NCBI GenBank assembly: GCA_003347645.1
Contig: QDFX01000003.1
Coordinates: forward strand, 186,001-250,000
Origin: Rhizobiaceae bacterium CPCC 101076
GTDB taxonomy: Bacteria > Pseudomonadota > Alphaproteobacteria > Rhizobiales > Methylopilaceae
DNA length: 64,000 nucleotides
Reading direction: 5' to 3'
Part shown: positions 16,075 to 24,615 of the stretch, piece by piece
How positions within the stretch are numbered: the first letter of the stretch is position 1
Layout: each line of letters opens with the position of its first letter
Notes under the pieces: generated by a model
Told to the model about the DNA's origin: nothing
The model's input: only the letters and a program-made list of their open reading frames with translations
Databases searched by the model: none
Translations under genes and position numbers: made by a program

Positions 16075-18408
16075 ATGAACCGTCCGTTCGATCCCGTTTC
16101 CATCAGCGCCTTTCCCCGCGGCAAGCAGGAGGAAGCATGGCGTGCGACCTTGCGTTCGCTGTCGATCGTCTGCCGCCATCGCGACGAGGCGGGCTTCGAT
16201 TTCGGCGAGATCGCAACCCGTTCGGTGCCGACAGGAGCGACGGCCACCCTGCTGCGCTCGACGGCGCAGGATTTTGCCGGGCTGCCGGAGACCAAGGACG
16301 ACCGCATCCTGATCGGCTTCGTCCAGTACGGTCGCGGGCATATCGGCGACGGGGGCCGCCGGGTCAGCGAGTTCGCCGACGGCGACCTGTGGGTCTGCGA
16401 TGCCCAAACGCCGTGGTCGCTGCAATTCAGGAACGATTTCGAGCTTCTGCTGCTTCAGCTTCCGCGCGAGCGGATGGCAGGACGGATGGGACGCGCGCCG
16501 GTCATCCCCGGCACGGTGCTCGGGGAGACCGTCGCCGCCACCGCCGCGCGGCCGGTGATGCGGGCGCTCGCCAGCAATTTCGCGATGGCCGAGGACGGTG
16601 ACCTGATCGCGAGCGAGATCGCGATCACCGAACTCGTCCTGTCCTCGCTCTTGGCCGAAGCGCGGCCGGAGGAGGACAGCGCGACGCAGGTGCAGGCCGG
16701 TCATTTCGCCCGTGTCTGCGCCGTGGTCGAGGCGCGGCTGCGCGACCCGGACCTGTCGGTCGCCGATATCGCCAGGGAAGAAGGGCTGTCCCCGCGCTAC
16801 ATCCAGCGCCTGTTCGAGGGCCACGACCGCTCGTTCTCGGACTATGTCCGCCACCGCCGGCTGGAGCATTGCCGGCTCGACCTCGTCAACCCGCAGCATG
16901 CCGACCGCAGCATCGCCGAGATCGCCTTCCGCTGGGGCTTTCCCGACCAGGCGCATTTCAGCCGGGTGTTCAGCACGGCGTATGGCGCCTCGCCGCGTGA
17001 ATTCCGCAAATCGGCCCCGGAGCTGAGCGCGACCCGATGGACGCGCGGCCGGCCGCTGCATACCGGGTCGAGGCCGGGAACGAGGCCGGCTGCTCCGCCG
17101 ATCGAGGAAGCACCGGTCGCGGCGCTGTCTCGACCGTCGCCGCTGCCGCCGAGCACGCCGGAGCGGCATCATCTCGCGGTGTCGCGCGACACCGTCCATT
17201 GGGGCTATCTCAGCCGCTCGATTCCGCCGGTCCTGCGCGTCCGGCCGAACTCGGAAATCACCGTCGAGACGCTGACGCAGCACTCGTATGACGACCATGC
17301 GCGGATGATCGCGGGCGATGCGGGCGTGGAAAGCGTCTTCGCCTGGACGCGCGACTACAAGGCGGTCGATCGGCGCGGCGCGGGGCCGATGAACGCGACG
17401 ATCTTCGGCCGCGGCGCAGGCGAGGGGTTCGGCGTCCATATCTGCACCGGGCCGATCTACGTCCACGGCGCCGAGCCGGGCGACGTTCTGGAGGTGCAGA
17501 TCCTCGATCTCCGGCCGCGTCCCTGCGCCAACCCGGAATTCGCCGGCTATGCGTTCGGCAGCAATGTCGCCGCCGCCTGGGGTTACCATTACGACGACAT
17601 GCTGGACGGTCCGCGCACCCGCGAGATCGTCACGATCTACCGCACCGAGGTCGATGGCTCGTCCGGGTTCGCCGAGCCCGTCTACAGCTATCGCTGGGTG
17701 GCGCAGACCGATCCGTTCGGCGTGGTGCACGAGACGATCGACTATCCGGGCGTGCCGATCGATCGCTCGAAGGTGCGGGAGCGGCACGGCGTGATGGCGG
17801 GAATGCGCATCCCGATCCGCCCGCATTTCGGCTTTATCGCGGTGGCGCCGCGCGAGGCGGACATCGTGGATTCGGTGCCGCCCGGCTATTTCGGCGGCAA
17901 TGTTGACAACTGGCGGGCGGGCAAGGGTAGCTCGGTCTATCTGCCGGTCGCGGTGCCGGGCGCGCTGCTGTCGATCGGCGATCCGCATCTGGCGCAGGGC
18001 GACGGGGAGATCAGCGGTACCGCGCTCGAATGCTCGCTCACGGGTGACATCCGCGTGGTGCTGCACAAGCGCAACGAGACCGGAAAGCCCTTCCTCAACG
18101 GCCTGTCGAGCCCGCTGCTGGAGACGCCGGACGCCTGGATCGTCCACGGCTTCTCCTATCCCAACTATCTCCGCGAACTTGGCCGCAACGCGCAGTCGGA
18201 AGTGTTCAAGAAGTCATCGCTGGACCGGGCGCTGAAAAGCGCGTTCCGCACCGCGCGCAAGTTCCTGATGGAGCATTACGGCCTCGACGAAGACGAGGCG
18301 GTTTCGCTGATTTCGGTGGGGGTCGATTTCGGCGTGACGCAGGTGGCGGACGGCAATTGGGGCGTTCACGCCATCATCAGGAAAAGCATGTTTCCTCCAG
18401 CAGAGTGA
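16075..18408 (+). CDS. AraC-type transcriptional regulator fused to acetamidase/formamidase
   Basis: One uninterrupted 777-residue reading frame. Residues about 10-185 resemble the N-terminal ligand domain of AraC/OxyR-like regulators (GFVQYGRGHIGDGG, FELLLLQLPRERM). Residues about 209-315 are a complete double AraC HTH (DIAREEGLSPRYIQRLF and IAEIAFRWGFPDQAHFSRVF). A Pro/Arg-rich linker (about 316-362) leads to a full FmdA/AmdA amidase (about 363-775): HSYDDHARMIAGD, GPIYVHGAEPGDVLEV, PIRPHFGFI, GNVDNW and the GDPHLAQGDGE segment. The amidase releases ammonia from short amides. One protein could sense and hydrolyse its own inducer. It is divergent from the TRAP operon. Start chosen at 16075; an upstream in-frame ATG at 15961 is possible but poorly coding. 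Confidence 0.88.
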   Translation: MNRPFDPVSISAFPRGKQEEAWRATLRSLSIVCRHRDEAGFDFGEIATRSVPTGATATLLRSTAQDFAGLPETKDDRILIGFVQYGRGHIGDGGRRVSEFADGDLWVCDAQTPWSLQFRNDFELLLLQLPRERMAGRMGRAPVIPGTVLGETVAATAARPVMRALASNFAMAEDGDLIASEIAITELVLSSLLAEARPEEDSATQVQAGHFARVCAVVEARLRDPDLSVADIAREEGLSPRYIQRLFEGHDRSFSDYVRHRRLEHCRLDLVNPQHADRSIAEIAFRWGFPDQAHFSRVFSTAYGASPREFRKSAPELSATRWTRGRPLHTGSRPGTRPAAPPIEEAPVAALSRPSPLPPSTPERHHLAVSRDTVHWGYLSRSIPPVLRVRPNSEITVETLTQHSYDDHARMIAGDAGVESVFAWTRDYKAVDRRGAGPMNATIFGRGAGEGFGVHICTGPIYVHGAEPGDVLEVQILDLRPRPCANPEFAGYAFGSNVAAAWGYHYDDMLDGPRTREIVTIYRTEVDGSSGFAEPVYSYRWVAQTDPFGVVHETIDYPGVPIDRSKVRERHGVMAGMRIPIRPHFGFIAVAPREADIVDSVPPGYFGGNVDNWRAGKGSSVYLPVAVPGALLSIGDPHLAQGDGEISGTALECSLTGDIRVVLHKRNETGKPFLNGLSSPLLETPDAWIVHGFSYPNYLRELGRNAQSEVFKKSSLDRALKSAFRTARKFLMEHYGLDEDEAVSLISVGVDFGVTQVADGNWGVHAIIRKSMFPPAE

Positions 18409-18413
18409 TCTTC

Positions 18414-18437
18414 GCTCCGGCGCAAGGCGGAGCTTTC
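18414..18437 (+). terminator. Possible weak terminator after the AraC-amidase fusion
   Basis: GCTCCG (18414-18419) pairs with CGGAGC (18428-18433) across 8 bp and is followed by TTTC. Stem of 6 GC-rich pairs directly after the stop codon; the U-tract is short, so activity is uncertain. Confidence 0.35.
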
Positions 18438-18581
18438 ATCAGGGAGGACCCGATCCGAAGCATTCGAGCGGAAAGCTCATCCGAATGACCGACGAGGAAG
18501 ATCACCGGCAGCGCCGTTCGAGCCTATGAAAAGGTTGTTCTTCAATGGGGTAAGACTTGGAGACCGCGTCGGCGTACATCA

Positions 18582-19095
18582 AAGCTGCAGATCATCCAGA
18601 TAGATCAGGATCTGCGGAGCGAGGTCGCGGCGGAGGATCAGCTGAAGCGGATCGATCTCGTCGCGCCGCAGGGCGGCATGGTCCACCAGCTCGCCGTCCA
18701 TACGGTCGGGGGCGTGATCTCGCCCGGCGACACGATCATGCTCATCGTGCCCGACAGCGACAGGCTCATGCTGGAAGCACGGATCCTGCGACCAGATCGA
18801 ACTCGGCCAGCCCACGGTGCTGAGGATGTCGGCTTTCAACCAGCGCGTGACGCCGGAGCTCAACGGAGAAGTCAGCCGCATCGCCGCCGATTTGACCGAG
18901 GAGGAGAGGACCGGTCTTTCCTATTTCGCGGTCAGGATAACGGTGATAGCCGCCGAGTTGGCGAGGCTCGGCAAGCTCACGCTCGTTCCCGGAATGCCAG
19001 CGGAGGCTTTCATCCAGACGGGCGAAAGAACCGCGCTGTCCTATCTCATGAAGCCGCTCGGCGATCAGATCGCGCGGGCGTTCCGGGAGGAATCG
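18582..19095 (+). pseudogene. HlyD-family type I secretion membrane fusion protein, C-terminal remnant
   Basis: Two frames together spell the C-terminal third of a HlyD/PrtE-like adaptor: first a coiled-coil end and LVAPQGGMVHQL-AVHTVGGV with IMLIVPDSD, then, after a frame change near 18780-18790, DQIELGQPTVLRMSAFNQR, GEVSRIAADLT, PGMPAEAFIQTGERTALSY and AFREE. The N-terminal membrane anchor and most of the coiled coil are missing, and no stop follows the family end. It is a decayed fragment of a type I secretion gene; no ABC exporter partner is visible. Confidence 0.75.
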
Positions 19096-19192
19096 CGGCA
19101 GCAAAAAAATTTGCGACCGATGTCCGTAAATCGAGTTTTGAATCGTCCTAAGGATGAACGGCCATTTTCGCGGCCGAACGGGTGGGGGCGGA

Positions 19193-19783
19193 ATGAACAT
19201 CGCGACCGATATCGGCGGACGCTGGCAGCGGCTGAGGGCGCTGACCCATGATACTCACGACACACTGGACCGCCGCATCATGGGTGCGCGGGCATTCGAG
19301 AGCCGCGAGCGGTACGGCCTGTTCGTCCTAGTGCAGCGGGCCTTCCATCGCGATGTGGACGCGCTCTATTCGAATGCCTCGCTGGACGCGCTGCTGCCTG
19401 ATCTCGCTGGGCGGCGAAGGCTCCCCCTGATCGAGCAGGACGTCGACGATCTCGGTCTGGCTCCGCCCGCTGACAATGGTTCGCCGGTATTCGACGTCCA
19501 GGCCGACATTCCGAGCGCGCTCGGCTGGCTCTACGTCGCGGAGGGCTCTAACCTCGGCGCGGCCTTCCTGCTGAAGGAAGCGGAACGCCTCGGCCTGTCG
19601 GAGACTTTCGGCGCGCGACATCTGGCGCCCAGCCCAGCCGGACGGGGCATCCACTGGCGTACGTTCACGGCCGCTCTCGATGCGGTCGAGCTGACAGCGC
19701 CGGAAGAAACCCGCCTCGTTGCCGGCGCCGAGTCTGCGTTCCGCCGCGTCCATGATCTGGTCGAGCGCAGTCTCATCGCGTGA
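19193..19783 (+). CDS. Biliverdin-producing heme oxygenase family protein
   Basis: About 196 residues. LRALTHDTHDTLD near the N-terminus contains the candidate proximal heme His, and GWLYVAEGSNLGAAFLLKEA (about 117-136) matches the distal-helix signature of bacterial heme oxygenases of the BphO/HemO group. It would open heme to biliverdin, CO and Fe2+, for iron supply or for a phytochrome chromophore; neither a heme importer nor a phytochrome is in the window. A start at 19193 preceded by GGGGGCGG is preferred over the in-frame start at 19154. It follows the HlyD remnant and is convergent with the next gene. Confidence 0.82.
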   Translation: MNIATDIGGRWQRLRALTHDTHDTLDRRIMGARAFESRERYGLFVLVQRAFHRDVDALYSNASLDALLPDLAGRRRLPLIEQDVDDLGLAPPADNGSPVFDVQADIPSALGWLYVAEGSNLGAAFLLKEAERLGLSETFGARHLAPSPAGRGIHWRTFTAALDAVELTAPEETRLVAGAESAFRRVHDLVERSLIA

Positions 19784-19960
19784 GACGAGCGGATCGCCAG
19801 AGCTGCGGACAGGCTTTGCGGGTCTGCTTCGGCAGGCGAGGGCCAAGCCAGCCAGCCGGCTTTCCGGCAAGCCAGCCAGGCCGCTCTGACGAACTGCATG
19901 CCCAAGCCCCGTGGTCGGCGACGTCTTCGGTCATTCAGCCGAGATGCCTAACAACCCGCT

Positions 19961-20944
19961 TTAGTACTGCAGCTGAGGGTCCACGACATTCAGCAGGGGT
20001 TGTCCGGACCGAAGATTCACCAGGTTGCGAAAAACGAGATCGAGCGTTTTTGGCGTGTACTGCTCGGCGTCGTCCGACGAGCAATGAGGCGTGATGATCA
20101 GGTTGCGCACACTCCAGAGCGGCGACGATGGGGGCAGGGGCTCGGGGTCGAAGACGTCGAGAACAGCCGTGAGGCGCCCTTGCTCCAACTCGGCGCTGAG
20201 CGCGTCGTAATCGACGAGATCCGCGCGGCTGTAGTTCACGAGGCCTGCGCCGTCCTTCATCAATGCGAGTTCGTCCCGGCCGAGAAGCTGCTTGGTCGCG
20301 CCTGTCGACGGCGTCGTCATCAGAACGAAATCGGCACGGGGCAGCAATGTCCTCAACGCTTCGGGCCGATGCATCTCATGGACATGTGGATGCGGCTCTC
20401 CGCTCCGGCGGATGCCTATGACCTTGAGGCCGAAACGGTCGGCCCATTTCGCGGCGCCGCCACCGATATGGCCAACCCCGATGATCAGGACGGTCTTGCC
20501 GACGATTGAAGAACTGAACACCTGATCCCAGCGCGCATTGCGCTGGTTCGTCATGCTCTCCGGAACCCGGTTGTTGAGCATGAGCAGCGCCATGATCGTG
20601 TATTCGTCGGCCTTCTCGCCATGTACGCCGCGGCTATTGGTCAGCACTGCCCCCGAGGGCAGCCAGTCCAGCGGCATTAAATGGTTCACACCGGCTCCGT
20701 GAGCATGGACCCAGCGCAGGTTAGGCGCGCTTTGAGCCAGCGCCTTGTCGAAGCGCCAACCCATCAGCACGTCAGCAGTCTGCATCTCGCAGGCGAAGAC
20801 GTCGCCATCGTATCCAACGGTAATCCTGAGATCCGACAAGTCCGGATGTCTCGCGCAGGCCTGGGCGATCCGCTCCGGCGTCGCCTCGAAGACCGGGCCG
20901 AGCGCGCGATTGTTCTCGATGTGAAGATGGATCGGCCGGGACAT
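19961..20944 (-). CDS. D-isomer-specific 2-hydroxyacid dehydrogenase
   Basis: A 327-residue NAD(P)-dependent reductase. Rossmann motif GVGHIGGGAA, the catalytic Arg in NYSRADLVD, Glu in DVFDPEPLP and His in ITPHCSS are all present, giving the full Arg-Glu-His triad. It likely interconverts a 2-oxo and a 2-hydroxy acid made downstream of the ABC/ureohydrolase pathway (inference). The ATG at 20944 overlaps the DUF1989 stop (TGATG), so translation is coupled, and it closes the long - strand array. The 160 bp beyond it toward the heme oxygenase hold only a short tandem AAGCCAGCCAG repeat. Confidence 0.88.
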   Translation of the reverse strand: MSRPIHLHIENNRALGPVFEATPERIAQACARHPDLSDLRITVGYDGDVFACEMQTADVLMGWRFDKALAQSAPNLRWVHAHGAGVNHLMPLDWLPSGAVLTNSRGVHGEKADEYTIMALLMLNNRVPESMTNQRNARWDQVFSSSIVGKTVLIIGVGHIGGGAAKWADRFGLKVIGIRRSGEPHPHVHEMHRPEALRTLLPRADFVLMTTPSTGATKQLLGRDELALMKDGAGLVNYSRADLVDYDALSAELEQGRLTAVLDVFDPEPLPPSSPLWSVRNLIITPHCSSDDAEQYTPKTLDLVFRNLVNLRSGQPLLNVVDPQLQY

Positions 20945-21543
20945 CAGACGACCGAGAAGTGAGCATCTGTTGGCGTGCAGTTCACGCCATTCACGGGAAG
21001 CATGTCCTGCGGACACGAGGAGAAGACGACAACGCAGTCCATCTCAGCCCGCAAGGTTACTGAGCCGCCGGGCTTCGATGGCGGAGCGGCGAAGCTGAGC
21101 GCGCCGTCGGCGGATACCGGGACGTTCATGAACAGGTTGAGCGGGCTCGGTACCTCTGGCGATTCCAGGCCGATCGCGTGGAGGGCATCGTGCAGATTGT
21201 CGGTGCAGCTATCGTGATGTCCGACATGGCCGAGCTGCTCGTAGCGATAGCGGTCGCAGGCCGCCATGAGCATGTCGTGGATTCCGCCCGACGTGTCCTC
21301 GATGAGTGTCAGGATCGGCCTGCGGTGGTTCGTCAGTAGAGCATCGCCCACGGCGGGTATCAGCTTCAGGAGGCGTGCTCGCGTGTGCTCCATCGACATG
21401 AATTCCGAGAGATCGTCCGCATTGAATGCCCAGGTGTCGACGACCTGTTCGCCGTGCGTGTTCCGGACGATTACGGATTGTCCCGCTTTCAGACGGGCGG
21501 CGGTGCCCTTACGGGCGGGAATGGTGCTGAAATTGTCCGGCAT
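20944..21543 (-). CDS. DUF1989 urea carboxylase-associated family protein
   Basis: About 199 residues with the DUF1989 landmarks: early IPARKGTAARLKAGQSVIV, then a DTWAFNADD block, SMEHTRARLLKLIP, TNHRRPILTLIEDTSG, CDRYRYEQLG and a late SPLNLFMNVP. Conserved Cys, His and Asp residues suggest a metal site. These proteins accompany urea carboxylase and other urea or guanidine pathways; catalysis is unproven. It lies 2 bp after the ABC ATPase stop and overlaps the next gene. Together with the ureohydrolases in the same array it points to urea-forming catabolism (inference). Confidence 0.82.
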   Translation of the reverse strand: MPDNFSTIPARKGTAARLKAGQSVIVRNTHGEQVVDTWAFNADDLSEFMSMEHTRARLLKLIPAVGDALLTNHRRPILTLIEDTSGGIHDMLMAACDRYRYEQLGHVGHHDSCTDNLHDALHAIGLESPEVPSPLNLFMNVPVSADGALSFAAPPSKPGGSVTLRAEMDCVVVFSSCPQDMLPVNGVNCTPTDAHFSVV

Positions 21544-21545
21544 GA

Positions 21546-22373
21546 TCACCCTGTGATTTCGGATACGGAGCCGCTCGCATTGCGCGACTTCCATGTGTCG
21601 AGGAACTGCGCGAGGCGGGGGCTCTCGGGTTTCGAGAACAGGCGCTGAGGCGGTCCTGCTTCCACGATCGAGCCGCCGTCCATGAAGATCACGCGATCGG
21701 CGACTTCGGCTGCGAAACCCATTTCATGGGTGACGACGACCATGGTCATTCCCTGCGAGGCGAGCTGACGCATGACCTCGAGGACTTCGCCGACGAGTTC
21801 CGGATCGAGCGCCGAGGTCGGCTCGTCGAAGAGGAGGATCGAGGGGTTCATTGCAAGCGCGCGGGCGATGGCGACGCGCTGTTGCTGGCCGCCCGAGAGG
21901 CGGTCCGGATAGGCGTCCGCCTTGTGGGCGAGGCCGACCGTTTCCAGCGCCTCTCGTCCGATCTTCTCGGCTTCCGCGCGGGTCATGCCTTTGACGATGC
22001 GCAGGGCGGCAATGACATTGCCGAGCGCCGTCATGTGAGGCCACAGATTGAACTGCTGGAAAACCATTCCGACGTTGCGCCGGACATTGGCGGTCTGGAC
22101 CTCGGAATCCTTCTTCCGCGTGCCATCCGAGATCGAGTATCCGAGCAGGCGGCCCTCGACGTAGATCTCGCCCTCATCATAGGTCTCCAGGAAGACCATG
22201 CAGCGCAGCAGGGTGCTTTTGCCCGAGCCGGACGGTCCGATGACGCAGACGCGCTCGGACCTTTCGATATCGAGATCCACGCCCTTCAGGACCGTATTCG
22301 AACCGAACGTCTTGCCGACGCCGCGCAGCTGGATGGCGGCGTCACGCGCTCCAATGTCCCTCAACACGCTCAT
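21546..22373 (-). CDS. Polar amino acid-type ABC transporter ATP-binding protein
   Basis: A 275-residue ABC ATPase with Walker [11 protein letters not shown]-loop [11 protein letters not shown], signature LSGGQQQR, Walker [14 protein letters not shown] and switch His (VVTHEM). The [19 protein letters not shown] pattern is that of GlnQ/HisP-type importers. It overlaps the upstream permease by 4 bp and is followed by DUF1989 within 2 bp. It energises the two permeases and binding protein coded just upstream. Confidence 0.92.
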   Translation of the reverse strand: MSVLRDIGARDAAIQLRGVGKTFGSNTVLKGVDLDIERSERVCVIGPSGSGKSTLLRCMVFLETYDEGEIYVEGRLLGYSISDGTRKKDSEVQTANVRRNVGMVFQQFNLWPHMTALGNVIAALRIVKGMTRAEAEKIGREALETVGLAHKADAYPDRLSGGQQQRVAIARALAMNPSILLFDEPTSALDPELVGEVLEVMRQLASQGMTMVVVTHEMGFAAEVADRVIFMDGGSIVEAGPPQRLFSKPESPRLAQFLDTWKSRNASGSVSEITG

Positions 22374-23020
22374 GCGCGGACCAGCCTTCTCTCGATTTGC
22401 CGGCTACCGAACGCGACCATTGCAGTTACGGACCAATAGGCGAGGCCAAGCAGCAGATAGGGTTCGACGACGACGAAGGTCTCGCTGACGATGCGCGTTG
22501 TCGTGAGCGTCAGTTCCGGCACGGTGATCACGGACAGCACGGCGGACTCCTTGATGATGCTGATCATCTGGTTTGTCGTCGGCGGAACGACGAGCCTCAG
22601 CATCTGCGGCAATTCGATATGACGGACGATCTTGAGCTTGGTGAAGCCGAGCATGCGAGCGGCTTCGACCTGGCCCGGCGGCACGGCCTCGAACCCCGCA
22701 CGGAATATCTCGGCGAGATAAGCTGCGGTATAGAGCGACATGCCGAGCACGCCGGCTTGATACGAAGTCGGCAGGAAGCCGAAGGTCGGGCCGCCATAAT
22801 AGAGGATGAAGAGCTGCAGCAGCAGCGGCGTGCCGCGCCAAAGCTCGATGTAGGAGCGGATCAGCCAACGCAGCGGCAGCCAGGGCAGGCGCGCGAGCAG
22901 CGCGACGCCGAGGCCGAGCAGAAGACCCAGGACCAGCGACACCGCGCAGATCTCGATCGTGACGAGGAGACCCCGTCCGATGGCCGGCGCGTATTCGGCG
23001 ATAGCGGTGAAATCGATCAT
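22370..23020 (-). CDS. Polar amino acid ABC transporter permease
   Basis: A 216-residue HisMQ-type membrane protein, about five transmembrane segments, with the [21 protein letters not shown] coupling loop (EAA motif) and the typical [20 protein letters not shown] segment. Overlaps the ATPase by 4 bp and the second permease by 4 bp. Forms the heterodimeric channel with that second permease. Confidence 0.92.
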   Translation of the reverse strand: MIDFTAIAEYAPAIGRGLLVTIEICAVSLVLGLLLGLGVALLARLPWLPLRWLIRSYIELWRGTPLLLQLFILYYGGPTFGFLPTSYQAGVLGMSLYTAAYLAEIFRAGFEAVPPGQVEAARMLGFTKLKIVRHIELPQMLRLVVPPTTNQMISIIKESAVLSVITVPELTLTTTRIVSETFVVVEPYLLLGLAYWSVTAMVAFGSRQIERRLVRA

Positions 23021-23673
23021 GCGGGCTTCGGCGTCAGCCGCCGTTCGAGAAAGCGTCCGAACGAGGACACCGCCGTCGACATCAGGAAATAGAAGAGGCC
23101 GCAGACGAGATAGGTTTCGAGCGGACGATAGGTCGAGGAGACGATCTGCTGGCTGATGCGCAGGAGTTCCGTCACCGCGATGATAGACAGGAGACCGGAA
23201 CTCTTCACGACGTCAACGGCCTCGTTGGTCAGCGCCGGGATCGTCACGCGGAAAATCTGCGGCAGGAAGATGTGGCGCGCAATCTGGAGACGGCTGAAGC
23301 CGAGCATCCGCGCCGCCTCGGCGTGTCCGGGAGGAACGGTGAGAAAGCCGGCGCGATAGATTTCGGTCTGGTAGCCGGCTGTATTGAGCGTGAGGCCGAG
23401 GAGAGCGGCCGTGAGGGGCGTCGTTTCCACGCCGAAGTTCGGCGGGACGTAGAACAGGATCAACAGGACGACGAGGAGTGGCAGGCCGCGAAACATGCTG
23501 ACAAACACCGCCGCCAGCGCCCGAAGGAAGATGTTCCGCGACAGCCGCGCCGCACACATGACGAGGCCGAGCGCGGCGCCGCAAAGCAGCGCCGCAGCCG
23601 AAATCCAGATCGTCGTCTGGGCGCCAGCCGCCATTCGCGGCAGCTGGGCTATGACGGCGGTGAAATCCAGCAT
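23017..23673 (-). CDS. Polar amino acid ABC transporter permease
   Basis: A 218-residue HisMQ-type permease paralogous to its neighbour: SMFRGLPLLVVLLILFYVPP and an [21 protein letters not shown] coupling loop. About five membrane segments. It starts 17 bp after the binding-protein stop and overlaps the other permease by 4 bp. Confidence 0.92.
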   Translation of the reverse strand: MLDFTAVIAQLPRMAAGAQTTIWISAAALLCGAALGLVMCAARLSRNIFLRALAAVFVSMFRGLPLLVVLLILFYVPPNFGVETTPLTAALLGLTLNTAGYQTEIYRAGFLTVPPGHAEAARMLGFSRLQIARHIFLPQIFRVTIPALTNEAVDVVKSSGLLSIIAVTELLRISQQIVSSTYRPLETYLVCGLFYFLMSTAVSSFGRFLERRLTPKPA

Positions 23674-23690
23674 CGACCTCTATTCCCCAA

Positions 23691-24536
23691 TCACATCGTC
23701 GGTTCGCCGATGTCGTCGGGCATGTCGTAAGTGAAGCCGATCCACTTGGTCTGAAGCTCGGACATGGTGCCGGCTTTCTTGAGCTCGAGGATACCCTTGT
23801 TCAGGAGCGCGATCAGGCTCGCGCTGTCGTCTTCCTTGCGGGCCGCCCAGCCGAAATAGGTCTTCGGGCCGATCGTCTCCTTCATGTACTCGAACGTCTC
23901 CGGCTTGCTCTTCACGAGAGGAGCGACGTTGGCGCCGGACTGCGCGACGGCCTTGATGCGGCCGGCGGCGAGATCGGCATAGGCCTCGTCGAAGCCGACA
24001 TATTCCTTGATCTCGGAGACGCCCTTGCCGCCTTCCTTCTCGAGCTTGGCGTTGAATTCCTTCAGGACCTGGAGCTGCGCGGCGCCGGTCTGGCTGCCAA
24101 CGGGCTTGCCGGCGATGTCGGCCGGGGTCTTGATCGAGTCGTCGCCGGTCTTCTTGAGAAGGCCGGTGGTCGCCTCCGCGATCGGCGTCGTGAACGTGTA
24201 TTTCTCGGCGCGGGCCTTGGTGATGGTCACGGCCGTGATGACGACGTCGTACTTCTTGGCGCTCAGGCCCGGCAGGATGCCCTGGAACGGCAGGTCGAGC
24301 TGCTTAACCTTCACGCCGGGCAGGTACTTGTCGAACACCAGCTTCATCATTTCGGGGCCGTAGCCGACGATCTTGCCATCCTCGACATATTCGAACGGCT
24401 GGAAGCGGGCTTCGGTCGCAACGACGATCTCGCCCTTCTTCTTGATGTCGTCGAGCAGGTCGGCCTTCGCCGCCGTCACGCCGAACACCAGTCCGGCTAC
24501 GGCGAGGGCCATAGAATTCTTCAGCAGCTTGGACAT
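23691..24536 (-). CDS. Polar amino acid-type ABC transporter substrate-binding protein
   Basis: A 281-residue periplasmic protein with a Sec signal (MSKLLKNSMALAVAGLVFG, then TAAKA). KGEIVVATEARFQPFEYVEDGKIVGYGPEM is the classic family 3 solute-binding opening, and the YDVVITAVTITKARAEKYTFT segment supplies ligand contacts, normally including an Arg that binds an alpha-carboxylate. Placed directly after two ureohydrolases, the ligand may be a guanidino acid such as arginine or a relative (inference). GGAGAG precedes the ATG; an upstream in-frame start would spoil the signal. Confidence 0.9.
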   Translation of the reverse strand: MSKLLKNSMALAVAGLVFGVTAAKADLLDDIKKKGEIVVATEARFQPFEYVEDGKIVGYGPEMMKLVFDKYLPGVKVKQLDLPFQGILPGLSAKKYDVVITAVTITKARAEKYTFTTPIAEATTGLLKKTGDDSIKTPADIAGKPVGSQTGAAQLQVLKEFNAKLEKEGGKGVSEIKEYVGFDEAYADLAAGRIKAVAQSGANVAPLVKSKPETFEYMKETIGPKTYFGWAARKEDDSASLIALLNKGILELKKAGTMSELQTKWIGFTYDMPDDIGEPTM

Positions 24537-24615
24537 GGAAACTCTCCGTCTTGGGGTTTGGAGATCCACGCAGCAAAGCGGCGCGAATGCCGACCGTCCG
24601 CTGCGAGGAAGGGTG

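Noticed and set aside
15994-18147. Very long antisense open frame (717 codons) opposite the AraC-amidase fusion
   Set aside because: The translation is dominated by Arg, Ala, His and Asp with no family motif; it is the expected by-product of high-GC third positions in the sense gene, which has clear domains.
19845-19885. AAGCCAGCCAG repeated twice as a possible array or attachment site
   Set aside because: Two short copies only, no spacer regularity, no integrase or tRNA; low-complexity sequence in a convergent gap.
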